Of a stretch of 64,000 bases of DNA, positions 1-10,618 are shown piece by piece. Source of the stretch: Tipula vernalis (lineage: Eukaryota > Arthropoda > Insecta > Diptera > Tipulidae); contig OY282558.1 of NCBI GenBank assembly GCA_958295665.1, positions 184,304,015 through 184,368,014 on the forward strand, written 5' to 3'. Below the pieces are notes generated by a model that saw only the letters and a program-made list of their open reading frames with translations, was not told the DNA's origin and did no database searches. The position numbers were made by a program, and so were the translations under genes. Position 1 is the stretch's first letter, and each line of letters starts with the position of its first letter.

Positions 1-1582
1 TTTATTTACGATGACAGGATATGTTAATTATTTGTTTTTCTTTAATTATAAAAAATCCGCGCTCCTCAAATACTTCTAGAAATTTACCAAAATCCAGCCA
101 AATAAGAAAAGAGAATCACCGACCAGCTGCACAATAGTAAAGCTTTGTAATTATTATATTGCAAAATCGGATCAAATTTGCTATTTAAGCTAAATAACAT
201 AAAGTTGTTTTATCTTTTTCAACTGTTTGTTTCCGTGCTTAATTTCCATACTCGGTTAGTCGTTCTACTTGCCTCTACTATGGTATCATGTAAATTGAAA
301 TTTTATTCATGCACTTCCTAGTAAAATTGAGATTCCGTAAAATTCATTTCCAACTTGAAATGTCTTCATAAATCAAATAAATTTTTTGTTTTCTTTTAAA
401 ACGTTTTATGCTAATTTTCGCTCATAAATTCATCAAAATCAGGTTTATGTTTTTTTTTTTTTAATGTTTTCGTCTAATGTAATTCGAGCAATAAACATTG
501 TAAAATGTCTTGTGTAATATTCCAGCGTATTTATGCGATTAGCATAATAACAATCCGGTGTAGAGTGAGAAAGTGTCCAAAACATATGTAAAAGGTATTT
601 TTATTTTACAAATAGGTACACATATGTGATGTGCTTACAGTGTTTACATTACTTTTTTGCTCTCTATGCAAATTTTACATTTTGATGTTGACGCACTTTA
701 ACCCTTGTTTTAACAGTGAATTTGTTGTTGTTGTTTTGCTAAGAAAAACATTAAGCAAGGCACAATATAAATTGAGACACAAAACATAACACCGTGTCGT
801 GTCGCATAATAGAGTGGAAACGGGAAAATTCGTTAAATTTTAAGAGTAAAGTAAATAAATGTGTTTTGTTTTTCCATGAAAATCCCATTGAAACTAATAG
901 TTTGGAAACGACATTGTTTCACTTTTATTTTGTTGACCATCACAAAGAAAATTTATTTGTTTTTGTTTTATAATTTTGTACGTAATCCAAGGAGGAGTGT
1001 TTATCCCATTTTCATTTTTCTTTTTTGTACCTGTAAAAATGTGTTTACTTCAACCGTTGGTATATTTATTGTTTTAGAAAGGCTTGGGATTTTGGTAATT
1101 TTGGCTTTTATATTATCACAAAACGTAATCATATACGACCGAATGTGAAATTTTATTTTTCAACCTAAATGTAATTTTATCGAGCTTATCATTAAACATA
1201 TTTTTTCTACATAATATGTATGAAGGGTCTGCTTTATACTTACGTATGGAATTCTTTTAAGTGTTGTATACTTGTTTTATTAGTAGCAGTTCGTTGAGAA
1301 ACGGAATATTCGAATTAATTTAATACTTTTGGTCAATGATGTGTTTACGACCTAGCTGCTCAATATTCTATTATACCTTGGGTTTACTATTAAACTAAAC
1401 GGAAGCTGAAATTGACTATAGATTTTTAAAGCAAGCACTTTACGTTGCAAACTTTCTCTGGTTCACCTAAAAACGAGGATTTGTTATTTTTTTTTGGAAT
1501 ATTAAACCATTTATGACAATATGTAATAGACGATTCTACGAAAAAAGCATTTATGAAAAAACGCCTACAAAATTATACACAC
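1..1582. other. AT-rich non-coding DNA, nothing recognised
   Basis: The stretch is strongly AT-rich with many poly-T runs. The only open frame of note (861-1148) is a low-complexity hydrophobic translation with no family resemblance, so I do not call it a gene. I saw no TE protein motif, tRNA or array here. Confidence 0.6.
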
Positions 1583-1813
1583 ACTAGACGTAAGCGCGTG
1601 CTACGCACGTGAGATATCAGTCGATATGCGCTTATCTGCTACCTCACAGGTCAGTAATATCGGATGATTAATATGCTAGCACTCAGTAAAAATCTTTTTA
1701 GGATGTTTACTGAGTGCTAGCATGTTAATCATCCGATATTACTGACCTGTGAGGCAGTAGATAAGCGCTTATCGACTGATATCTCACGTGCGTAGCACGC
1801 GCTTACGTCTAGT
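1583..1813. repeat. Near-perfect foldback (MITE-like hairpin)
   Basis: Two 108-bp arms (1583-1690 and 1706-1813) are almost exact reverse complements around a 15-bp spacer. The outer tips read ACTAGACGTAAGCGCG and its complement. The arms are GC-richer than the surroundings and include CACGTG and TAGCACGC-type words. Nothing is encoded. I could not identify a convincing target duplication, so family assignment is open. Near-identity of the arms implies either recent origin or gene-conversion-like correction. Confidence 0.85.
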
Positions 1814-2131
1814 TTTTAATAAAAACACGTTTGAAATTAGTTGAACCGTAAACAAATTTATTGAAACTTAATTAAAATATATAACAAAAGCCGTTTTGTA
1901 AGCTAAGCGGTTATATGTATGTAGTTTATTTGGCTTTTATACGTACTAACTTCATTATATAAATCTCAATATTTCTGTTTTTGATGGAATTTTACATTTT
2001 TACATATTCGTACACATACTTGTATACACCATAAACACAAAACAAAATAATTTACAATGCACAGTTAAATTTATAATGTGGTAATTGAATTATTATACAA
2101 AAAGGATTTTCCTCTGATTGCTGCCCCACAG

Positions 2132-2152
2132 GCTTTCTCACTTGGAGAAAGC
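2132..2152 (-). other. Candidate Helitron 3' hairpin
   Basis: Just downstream (on the minus strand) of the helicase stop codon lies a perfect 8-bp stem, GCTTTCTC and GAGAAAGC, with a 5-nt loop. Helitrons carry a short GC-containing hairpin close to their 3' end, so position and form fit. I could not define a clear CTRR terminus, so the exact element end is unresolved. Confidence 0.45.
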
Positions 2153-2190
2153 ACGGGCGGTACATTTGTCAAGAGCCACCGCTGGAGTAA

Positions 2191-3420
2191 CTACTGATCG
2201 TTACTGAAAACTTCTTTGTACACAACATTCGTAGTGTAAATTTTTATTTTGTCTGGACCAATTCTACCTTGGCCATGACTGTCAAATATTTGTATTTTTA
2301 TGTCAGATCCTCTACTCACTCTTGAGAAGGCTACATATAGCTGTCCATGACTAAATACTGGTTCAGGTAAATAAATACCCACTTTATCCAGTGTTTGACC
2401 TTGACTTATTGATGATCACAGGGAATTGGTGTCTCTTCATTTTAAAGGGGAGATCGCCATCAGATTGAGTAAGGTCTATTCTGAGAATGAACACTAAGTT
2501 CCCTTCCGCAGAACCGGTAAGTACCTTTGCTCTAATTAGGTTTGGTTGGAGTTTCTCGACTACCAACCTGGAACCATTGCAAAGTCCCCTTTTTGTGTTA
2601 AGGTTTCAATAACATTAAGATTTGCATTTGTGAGGGGGCATACCGGAACGGGTAAGACTATGAAGAAACTCAACAGGGAAATTATCAATTTCCTGAGGAT
2701 CATCAGACACAACTTGGTCAATGCTAATATAGGTCTTGCTTTCTCCTTCTAACATATCAAGAACCTCCTCATTTAATTTATCCACATCCTCATTTTTGGG
2801 ACACAAAATAGCAGTTTTTGCTAATTGTGGGATTTGATCTTTTGTTACCTTTTCACCAAAAGTATCCTTTATTAAGGAGTTTGAAAGGTATTCTTGAGGT
2901 ATTTCGATAACATCGCCCTCAATATCGTCTTGGTTTTTTAATGTTCCACTCCCATCTTAAGGAAGAATTCACTGTATGGTGGGTCTTGAGACCGCATATT
3001 ATTTTTAGTTTTAGAGTCTGGAAGTCTCTCCATAGATGAAATCTTTTGACAGTTGCTTCTAAAATAGAATTTCTCGTTCCATGTTTAATAACTGGAAGGC
3101 ACTGCCGGAAATCACCTCCAAGCAACAAAACTTTACCACCAAAAGGTTGATTATTTCACATTATCTCCTTTAGGATTTTATCAACAAATATCAATGCGGA
3201 TTTAGGGGTCATTGTACATTCGTCCCAAAGCAAAAGCTTAGCATTTTTGATGGCTTCAATATCAGCACTGACACGAAGAATCCTCATGTTAGTCTAAAGG
3301 GAGTTTGTACTGAGAATGGTAAGTTCTCCCTCCATCAAGCAGATTTGCTGCAATTCCTGCAGATCCCCCTTCTCCTTTTATGGAGTAAAAAGATTTATAG
3401 AACTACATTCCCATGACAAC
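2191..3420 (-). pseudogene. Helitron Rep/helicase pseudogene (Pif1-type helicase part)
   Basis: Minus-strand translation gives the ordered motifs of a Pif1-family helicase as found in Helitrons. These are AGIAANLLDGGRTYHSQYKL (about 3300-3365), WDECTM as Walker B (about 3213-3230), GGDFRQ followed by LPVIKHG (about 3080-3125), TRSGMPPH (about 2630-2655), and the C-terminal SQGQTLDKVGIYLPEP with LYVAFSRVSRGSD (2290-2410), ending at a TAG at 2191. The motifs lie in at least three reading frames, with breaks near 2410, 2620 and 2920. The Walker A loop is cut off at the 5' side, where the sequence stops resembling a helicase near 3390-3420. The Rep (HUH) domain is absent. It is a 5'-truncated, non-functional copy. 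Confidence 0.85.
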
Positions 3421-3539
3421 AAACAAAAAAATTAAAAAAAAAAAACTCCCGTTACCATGACAATTGCTTTGGTTTACTTTATGGTTTCGATAGCAAAAAA
3501 ATGTAGAAAAACCCTAATTGTCTAATGCTGCCATCTTAA

Positions 3540-3679
3540 AGCTTTAGGATACAAAATTTTATATTTTTCAATACCTTATGATGCATTGAAATGCCGTTAT
3601 AAAATAAAAATAAAAAATGAATAAATAATTCAAAACGTCCCTGGTGAGAATCGAACCCGAATTTTTTTGGAAATTATTA
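3540..3679 (-). mobile_element. tRNA-type SINE copy 1 (split by a later insertion)
   Basis: On the minus strand an RNA polymerase III B-box-like sequence, GGTTCGATTCTCACC, lies at about 3641-3655, followed by an AT-rich body that is roughly 70 percent similar to copy 2 (4480-4690), including the shared words ATAACGGCAT and AAAATTTTGTAT. The segment upstream of the B box is interrupted by the element at 3680-4403. The continuation, with a weak A-box-like word, would lie at 4417-4460. This is a SINE, not a tRNA gene: no cloverleaf or anticodon arm is visible. Confidence 0.5.
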
Positions 3680-4403
3680 TTATTATTATTATTATTATTA
3701 TTGTTAGTGGGGGCCATGCGGTCGATCAGCCACTTCGCACTGCGACCTAAAAGATCTATTGTGCTGGCCCCTGCTTAATTATCCGTCCAGTCAACATTCA
3801 GGTTCTTAATGAACCTGACGATACTGCCTCCCGGCTTATTGCTCTCCCTCCTAGATGTTTACTACAGCATGTAGTTTCGCTAGAAAGAGGGTAGCATTGG
3901 AGCTCAAGGACCTCGAGAGGGTTGTCCCACTCTCGTATATTCCTACTCCTGCCCCGTATTCCGTTTGATTTTACTCTTACGAGTTGCTCGGAATTGCAAA
4001 TCACCTGTAGGTTACCCAGCTTTACTACAGGAAGGCTAAATAAAACTAGAGGGTGCCTGGTATCCAGAGTCCGCATATTTTGGGCTGATTAACCTATCAG
4101 CCATTCATCTTTCGGCATATGCTGTTCCACCTTAGATTAGGGTTTTTTGTCAAGGTGTTCTCCTTTAGCGCCGTACTTTAGCCTGTGCCAAATGGCCTTA
4201 GTTACCAGTGATTGCCACGAGGAGGCAGTACGTACACTTGCGAATTGTGAACAGGTTACCCCTTACACAATTGTACCCATCATGCAGCTGCCAAATGACA
4301 AGACCAGAACAGCTCACGTGATGCGCACCCTACTGGAAGGTTACGGAGCTGGTAGACCAATCTACTCAACTTTGATCCCCCCTCCAATAGACGCCAAACC
4401 ACC
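3680..4403 (-). mobile_element. Short (TAA)n-tailed non-LTR-type element, copy 1
   Basis: A 724-bp unit is flanked by a 13-bp direct duplication TTGGAAATTATTA (3667-3679 and 4404-4416). Read on the minus strand it begins GGTGGTTTGGCGTCTATTGG and ends in a TAA repeat, the layout of an I-like non-LTR retroelement or a SINE-like derivative. The copy at 56456-57208 shares the same 5' end, so the unit is probably full length rather than randomly 5'-truncated. A minus-strand frame (3798-4076, starting MRTLDTRHP) is conserved between the copies. A plus-strand frame (4147-4428, containing HEEAVRTLANC) is also open in both. I do not recognise either protein. No reverse transcriptase is present, so it must be non-autonomous. 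Confidence 0.8.
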
Positions 4404-4479
4404 TTGGAAATTATTAAATATTGAATGAAATAATTTGCTGCATCAGCCTAAATGTTGATTACCAGTTTTACAAAATTTA

Positions 4480-4690
4480 TTACATACTTATTGTTTTACA
4501 ATACAAAATTTTATGTTTTTCAGTTCGTATTAAACCAATAAAATGCCGTTATGAAAAAAAATATTATTAAAATTAATACGGACTTTGATGAGCATCGAAC
4601 CCGAAACGTTTTCAATAAGAAAACGAAGTTTGATGCTACTTTGTCATTGTCAAATCGTCAACACCTATATCACTTAGGCTCAGTGCTGTC
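4480..4690 (-). mobile_element. tRNA-type SINE copy 2
   Basis: Minus-strand order is: an A-box-like GAGCCTAAGTG (about 4670-4682), a spacer of about 65 nt, a B-box-like GGGTTCGATGCTCATC (about 4591-4606), then an AT-rich 3' body matching the left copy at 3540-3660. The spacing is compatible with a tRNA-derived internal promoter. The boundaries are approximate. Confidence 0.5.
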
Positions 4691-4699
4691 GAAGTGAGT

Positions 4700-5234
4700 A
4701 CGATCAGAGTGTATGTACTACTTTCGTCTAGTGCTTACTCCTATACTCCGCACTTTCATTTTGTACTCCCCTATTCTAATAACTGCTATAATAAAACATA
4801 ATACTTTTACAATTTATTTTAACTTATCGGCTTTTGCTAGCAATAATTATAGGATTCTGTGAGATAGCTGAGTTTTTCATAAAGTATTTTTTCAAAGCTA
4901 ATTTATAATGGTTTCTGCCATTCTCCAGCAAAAACCGGAAAAATAGTTTCCTTACATTAATGTGTCAGCCACTTTAGCAGACAATATCAATTCAAACATG
5001 TCAAATTTTGCGAACTAAATTACTGCAACTTCACAATGCTTTATCTTCAAAATCTGAAGATTTATTCGTAAAACTTAAAAAAAAATATTTCCGAGTTTTT
5101 TGCAACTTATAGAAACATCAAGGCACTCTCTATGGGGCACCCGGTAAATTCAAACATGACAGAGATTACCTGATTTTATCAAAAAACTTTTATCTGCTTT
5201 GGCTAAATATTTTCCTGAATAATAAAATTACGCA
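4700..5234. other. AT-rich spacer, nothing recognised
   Basis: No coding motif, array or inverted repeat was found between the SINE and the short repeat family that begins near 5250. Confidence 0.5.
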
Positions 5235-5537
5235 ACAAATTATATGTTCATTTAGCCTTACCGCACAAAAACGATATATGGAAATCTGGATTTACAATAC
5301 TGTCTCCTTTCTCAAACTTAGACTACGACCTCTATATAAAAATAATACCGTAAGATAATTTTTGCAGTAATTTAACCTTTCCAGACTAAAAAGTTGTATG
5401 GAAGTCTGGATTTAAGCAGTGTGATATGGGAAATTTCAATCGTCCAATACGCCTTGATATCAATACTCTCAAATCCTTTCTTTACATTTTAATAAAATCC
5501 AGACTCCCATGCATCTTTCTTGTCTGGCAAGGTTAAA
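5235..5537. repeat. Three copies of a 44-bp motif, one pair inverted (MITE ends)
   Basis: A motif of about 44 bp occurs at 5255-5300 and 5372-5415 in direct orientation and at 5491-5537 inverted. Each copy begins TTTAACCTT(G/T)CCAGAC-like and ends in (G/A)TCTGGATTTA. The inverted pair at 5372-5537 has the form of a short TIR element. Similarity is about 75-80 percent by eye. Confidence 0.6.
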
Positions 5538-5684
5538 TTCTGACACCAGAAGTTGTCTTTCAGCTTTATTTTCATATTCTCCTTCTCGCGTAGGTAGGAT
5601 CTTGCTATGAATATGGTGACAGGCGTCCAGGCTTCTCTAGACCTGTTTTGGGTTTTCAAATTTGAGGGATCAGAAAAGAAATAA

Positions 5685-6800
5685 TTTCAACAAAATTTAA
5701 TTCATACTCCAGCCCAAACGGCTGGCTCAAAAAATTCTTCAGGACGTGCTTTAATATGTTAAAAAGAAATAAAATATGCATCACTAAAATACATCGACAA
5801 AAGTGTCTCTTCTATTCGGTGCTGGAGGCTGAGAAGATTGTCTGGGTTAGCTGTGTATGGAAAACCAAAACTGGTACGTATAATTTTTGATTTATGGTAT
5901 CCGATCCAAATGGGTTTAGTACGAATACTGTTCCAAAATATTTCTTGTCGTTGCGCCATGTTCTATTTTAAAAATTCTGATCTCAACCCTACCTTACCCA
6001 CGACAGACATTTTTTTCAGGCCCTGAAATAATAGGTTTTATAATAGGAACTATTTATAAAATTTACAAAATATTGCAGATTTCACTCAACAAATGTTCTT
6101 GTTCCATCAATTTGATACTGGAGACTGAGAAGATAGTCTGAATTAGTTAAGTTAATTTGGCGAATATTATTTGTGATTTAAAGTTCCAACCCAAAAATAT
6201 CCTGAATTTGAACCATGGTTTGATTGAGAAATCCGACCCCAGATTAATTTTATATTAGGAACTACCTAAAGAATCGACTTAACCTCTTAAAACTCGGATA
6301 TAAATTCTATTAAAATTCATCCACAAACATACCATCTAGTTCCATTTGAATCTGGCGAAGTAGTACACTGCCTGTATTGGTTGTCTATGTAAAAATAAGA
6401 AAAATTAGTGAAACAATGTTTATAATAAATGGCTTCTTCAACCAAAATATTAGATTTATGGTGTTCCGCAATATTTCTTGGATTAGGTTTTTATTTTATT
6501 TAACAAATCCAACCCCAAATAAGGTGATTCAAGAAATTTTCAGAGCGTGAATAATTCGGTTTTATATTAGGAACTACTGATAGAATCAGCTTAATAACTC
6601 AGATATAACATTTCACTAAAATCCATTGACAAACGTGCTCCGTTTGGTGCTGGAACCTGGAAATGAGTGGTTATGAAAGTAAAAAAAAAAATTTTCTTTA
6701 TCAAATCTAATTTCCCCAAATTTTTTTCTAATAACCAAAATGTTATTATACTGCCTTGCAATATTTATTGAATTCTGGCTATGTTTTATTTAAGAAACTT
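5685..6800. repeat. Degenerate tandem repeat, about four units of 230-300 bp
   Basis: The order of words repeats four times: TTTTATATTAGGAACTAC, then CACTAAAATCCATTGACAAA, then GGTGCTGGA with CTGAGAAGA, then TTTATGGTGTTCCG with AATATTTCTTG, then AAATCCAACCCCA. Clear starts of the ATTGACAAA-type word lie near 5788, 6085, 6320 and 6625. The units are diverged and of unequal length, so this is an old array. Nothing is encoded; the small open frames at 5759-6026 fall inside it. Confidence 0.7.
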
Positions 6801-8449
6801 TTAACAATTAAATATGTTAATATTTATTAATCCAAAATCATTTAATTTATCATTTAATTTAATTTCATAAAATTTATTTATTTTTATTTTAAACAAACGC
6901 ACAATTTTATTTATTTATTTTCACAAGTATTGTAATTTATTAATCACCATTTTATTATGTTTATTTTCCACTACCGCACGATGTGGGCGACATGTCACCG
7001 CATTGATGATCGAGAGCAGACTGAAGTTAAAAGAAATATTTTATTTTGTTTTCTTGTCTCTTCATGTGGAAGAGACAGTAGTTCATTAGTTGAATGCGTG
7101 TGTTCCCAAATGTTAATGTCAACGTTGAGCGGCGTGGAGACGTTGCATTATTGGTTGGGTTAACTCAGACGCCAATGTATGTGAGTGATACTTTGTGGCG
7201 GAGCACGCATGAGTGAGCCGCTACAAACTCCATCCCTGCACCAAATGGAACTGCTGTGATTATTCACGAATTCCATTGAAATTTATTATCTGACTTCATC
7301 AATGTGAATCAAGTTAGCGGGTTTAAAACTTTTCCAAAATAAATTTCACCACGTGCATGTTTTGTGTCAATTCATCCTCACCAAACCAATTTTATGTTTT
7401 AGGTACCTACTGTAGTGTCGTCTGGCAAAGACATTTCTTTAAATTGCACCAAAATATCTTTCAATTCTCAAAAATCTACTTTGTAAAAATGACGAAAATA
7501 CACGTTCGCATATTTGCCAAAATTACGCTTTTGAAAATAAAAGGGGTTCGAACTTAAAGTGGCTTTAAGATAAATTTGTTATTTACCACGTAAAATTTAG
7601 GTAAAATTAGCTAAAAATTAGAAATGTTGCTTACAGTTTCGCTGATCGGTATTTTTCTCTACGAGGAAACCTTAAAAATCTCAAAACGATAATCTAAAAA
7701 TATCTGTAATTTGCTGGAACAGTTTTAATATTTAAATTTGGCTCAAAAGCTAATAACAATTTCAACGTAATTTACTGGATAATGCTTTTTGTTTAACACA
7801 AAACACCAACAATTATTTATGTCTAAAGTGTAACTATTGTATTCGGTATGTATTGCCTTCTGATAGAAATACTCCCTGAAAATTTGAAACGTACTCCGTT
7901 CAATGTTTTCAGAGCGACAGCGCTGCGTTAGGCTACTGAGGTATAAAATATGAAGATGTAAATTGGAAATATAAGAAAAGCACTAAAATGTGTTTTTATG
8001 ACCTTTGACCTTGAAGGAGGTCATAATTTCAAAATCAAAGGAGAATGGGGCCGCCTAGATTTTTTTTTGTGATTTTTAGAGCTATAGCATGAGGCTCTAG
8101 GATATTGGGAAGTAATTTTCCATAACAATATTAGATATTATTGAAAATTTAGTACAACTTAAGGATCATATATAATAGATAAAACAGCTCACACAGAAAA
8201 ATGCACTCATAGAAAATAACCAGAACCATATTGATGTAAATAGAGCCGGCATGTAAAAAATGAACTTAAAAAAGGGATATAGAAATAGAATTAAAAATTA
8301 AACCTAGTTAAATATTTTAACAAGTCAATGTCTAGCTGATTTACAGTGTTTACAATCGATACAAACAATTGCTTCAAACTAAACTCTCGACAACTAAAAA
8401 TCTAAAATTTCAAATACTGAATTGAACACCCGTGATGTTCTCTGGATCG
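6801..8449. other. AT-rich non-coding DNA, nothing recognised
   Basis: No TE protein motif was found on either strand. The small open frames (6957-7163 and 7357-7557) have no family resemblance. Confidence 0.5.
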
Positions 8450-9365
8450 GTTCCGAAAGACCATAGTTTGTTGGCACCAGGTCAATGAATAAAATCACGT
8501 TGATGCATTCAGACGTGCGAGTAATTCGGTACAATCGATACGGGAATGAATAATATCGCGCACGAACAGGGCAGAAGCTACGTCCCGGCGATAGTCAAGA
8601 CGTTGCAGTTTCAAAAGATTACATCCAAGCCCAACAAAATATTCGACTTTGAAATAATGGTGTTAACATCTCTGGTAAAAATAGCGTCGGTAACAAAAAT
8701 CATACCAAGATCGGAAAAAAACTCGACTCAGCGGATACGATTAAAAGAAAGAGTCTTACATTTGCTCACGTTCAGAGCCAGTCTATTGTTAATTAACCAA
8801 CTGCAAAATTTTTTTTAACCCTGTACGAAAATTTGCATGTCATCTGGGAAGAGGATGCAGTTAGTAAACTCAAAGCATTGCACCACATCGTGCAGGAGAA
8901 ATGAAGTTTTTTGTATGGAAGAACAAGATTCTATGAACCATAGACTCAAACAGCTTGTGTAAGACGGAAAGAATGGCGATCCCACGATAATTACTCACAT
9001 CACTTGTTTTACCCGCCTTGAAGATTGGATGAATATAAGAAATTTTCCAAGAATCGGGGAAAAAACCGCGACGAAGGCTTTCATTAACTATGAAGGTAAT
9101 CAGAAGGGTCAAACTTTCAGCACAATACCTAAACAAAATCAACAGGAAGCCATCATAGCTCGCTCCCTTTCCAACCTCGAGCTGGGGCAAGTAATCCCGA
9201 ACTTCTTCCTCGGTAAACTTGAAGATATTAAATTGATCGAAGTTGGGCAAAGCTGGAGATACGATAGTGGGCGACAGAACAGGTTTGTAAACTGACGGAC
9301 AAAAATAGCAAACAGATTACAGATGTCCTGTAATCCTGTAATGTAAAGTTTCCCCATTTTGTATA
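8450..9365 (-). pseudogene. Jockey-like non-LTR reverse transcriptase pseudogene
   Basis: Minus-strand order follows the Jockey-clade RT. LFAIF with FTNLF appears near 9300, then FTEEEVRDYLPQLEVGKGA with YDGF (9130-9235), then PDSWKISYIHPIFKAG and SNYRGIAILSVLHKLFE (8930-9060), then, after a deletion that removes the palm between motifs 2a and C, LFPDDMQIF (about 8830-8855), the counterpart of the LFADD catalytic box. Next come NNRLALNVSKCKTLSFN (about 8735-8790) and SDLGMIF with FTRDVNTIISKSN (8630-8700). The second catalytic triad carries FPDD instead of FADD. There are at least three frame changes and several stops, so the copy is dead. The endonuclease domain and poly-A tail were not found. 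Confidence 0.85.
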
Positions 9366-9733
9366 AATAATCAAAGGAAAATAAGAGAAACCAGATTCAA
9401 ATATGTTCTACATCAACAAAATGTAAAATCCACATGTAAAACCAATGGTAAAAAAAGACAGCCTCCACTTAACATCCAAACTGAAAATAAATCAAAAAGA
9501 GCGAAACAGACAAGCATTAAATCAATTCAATGAGCGAGAAGAAAACAAAAAATCAAAATAGCCTAGTCAACAAATAAATTGTAATACCTATAGGTCACGT
9601 TTTCCGAAAGAGGCAGCACGAACAAAGAAACAGTATTTGGCATTTGACACTAGATGTCACTACAATTTTAAAAAATCCAAAAGATGGCAGCAATTCATTT
9701 AACCGTGTAGTTTTCATTAATTGTTCTGATGCC
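9366..9733. other. AT-rich spacer, nothing recognised
   Basis: No coding motif or repeat was seen between the RT pseudogene and the inverted repeat at 9734. Confidence 0.5.
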
Positions 9734-9896
9734 GAGTTTACGACCATTTTCTGATGAAAAATTTTCAACAGGCAACCAATCGATGTAGTCTATTTTGTAA
9801 ACAAATTTCCCCTTCCGAACATATAATTCTTTTGTTTTCCATTTAAAATATATTGAATCTACTGAAAATTTTTCATCAGAAAATGGTCGTAAACTC
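9734..9896. repeat. Perfect 34-bp inverted repeat with 95-bp spacer
   Basis: Positions 9734-9767 and 9863-9896 are exact reverse complements, starting GAGTTTACGACCATTTTCTG. The spacer is unique, AT-rich DNA. The open frame at 9695-9982 on the minus strand merely reads through this structure. It could be a short TIR element or the relic of a local inversion. Confidence 0.8.
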
Positions 9897-10384
9897 GCAA
9901 TGAACCTACTCTGAGAGAACCAATAAAAGCAATATATCAAGAATAGGCGTATAAATACTAGCAATAAAATGAAAGTACCCAAAAAGAGTCAGTCAAATCA
10001 AATAATCAAAGGAAGCATTTTGATCGTCTGCACGATGAGTATTGGGATCATTCACTTTGTACTTTTTGAAAAATAAAAAAATACTTACAGCAAACATGTA
10101 CACGTGCTCTCTGCCCACCCCTGGTCTAGGAATAAAGTGTTCATTATAAATTTTGCTACATTAATTTGTTGGATAATTTCTACTCCGTGAAATTAATTCA
10201 TTTCTAATTATGAGTTAATTCCGATTTTGTAATTCAATAAGTTTTTTTAGTACTTAGTTTCGTGAAGGTTTAATGTTAAAAGAACTTATCCTCCCTTATT
10301 CCTCGCGAATTTAAATCATTTCCCATATGAATTGAAACCGCGACATAAAATCGAATTTTTTCAATCGAATAATTCATTTATGTA
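9897..10384. other. AT-rich spacer, nothing recognised
   Basis: I saw no family motif between the inverted repeat and the Tc1 fragment. Confidence 0.5.
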
Positions 10385-10618
10385 ACCTCCTCTTGATTGA
10401 AGAATCGCAGTGCACAGTGCACACTCGCAATAAGTTTAGCCAAAGTTTCTGGCGTTATTGAGTTCCAAGTTGATTATAGTTTGTTCCACATATCGGTAGC
10501 TGACTCGAACGAGTTCAAGTCAGGGCTCTGGGGAGGCCATTCCATAATTTTAAAAGTTTCTTCCTTCTCTAAATGGTGAAGATAAAATTATATCTTGTTT
10601 AAAGATACAATTTTGACC
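10385..10618 (-). pseudogene. Tc1-like transposase C-terminal fragment
   Basis: The minus strand encodes MEWPPQSPDLNSFE (about 10495-10550), the Tc1/mariner motif just before the third catalytic residue. It is followed after a stop by STWNSITPETLAKLIASVH (10425-10475), the typical C-terminal helix region. Upstream, CIFKQD (about 10600) fits the block that contains the second aspartate, with the residues between it and the EWPPQSPDLN block deleted. Only the last third of the transposase remains. It abuts element A directly at about 10618 in the same orientation. Confidence 0.8.

Noticed and set aside
861..1148. 95-codon open frame on the plus strand
   Set aside because: Composition is driven by AT-rich DNA (F, I, L, V runs), no domain, no context.
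3641..3655. tRNA gene
   Set aside because: Only a B-box-like motif; no acceptor or anticodon stem can be built, and a similar copy nearby shows a SINE.
8546..8818. 90-codon plus-strand frame
   Set aside because: Shadow of the Jockey-like RT on the opposite strand, whose motifs NVSKCK and DDMQIF fix the coding strand.
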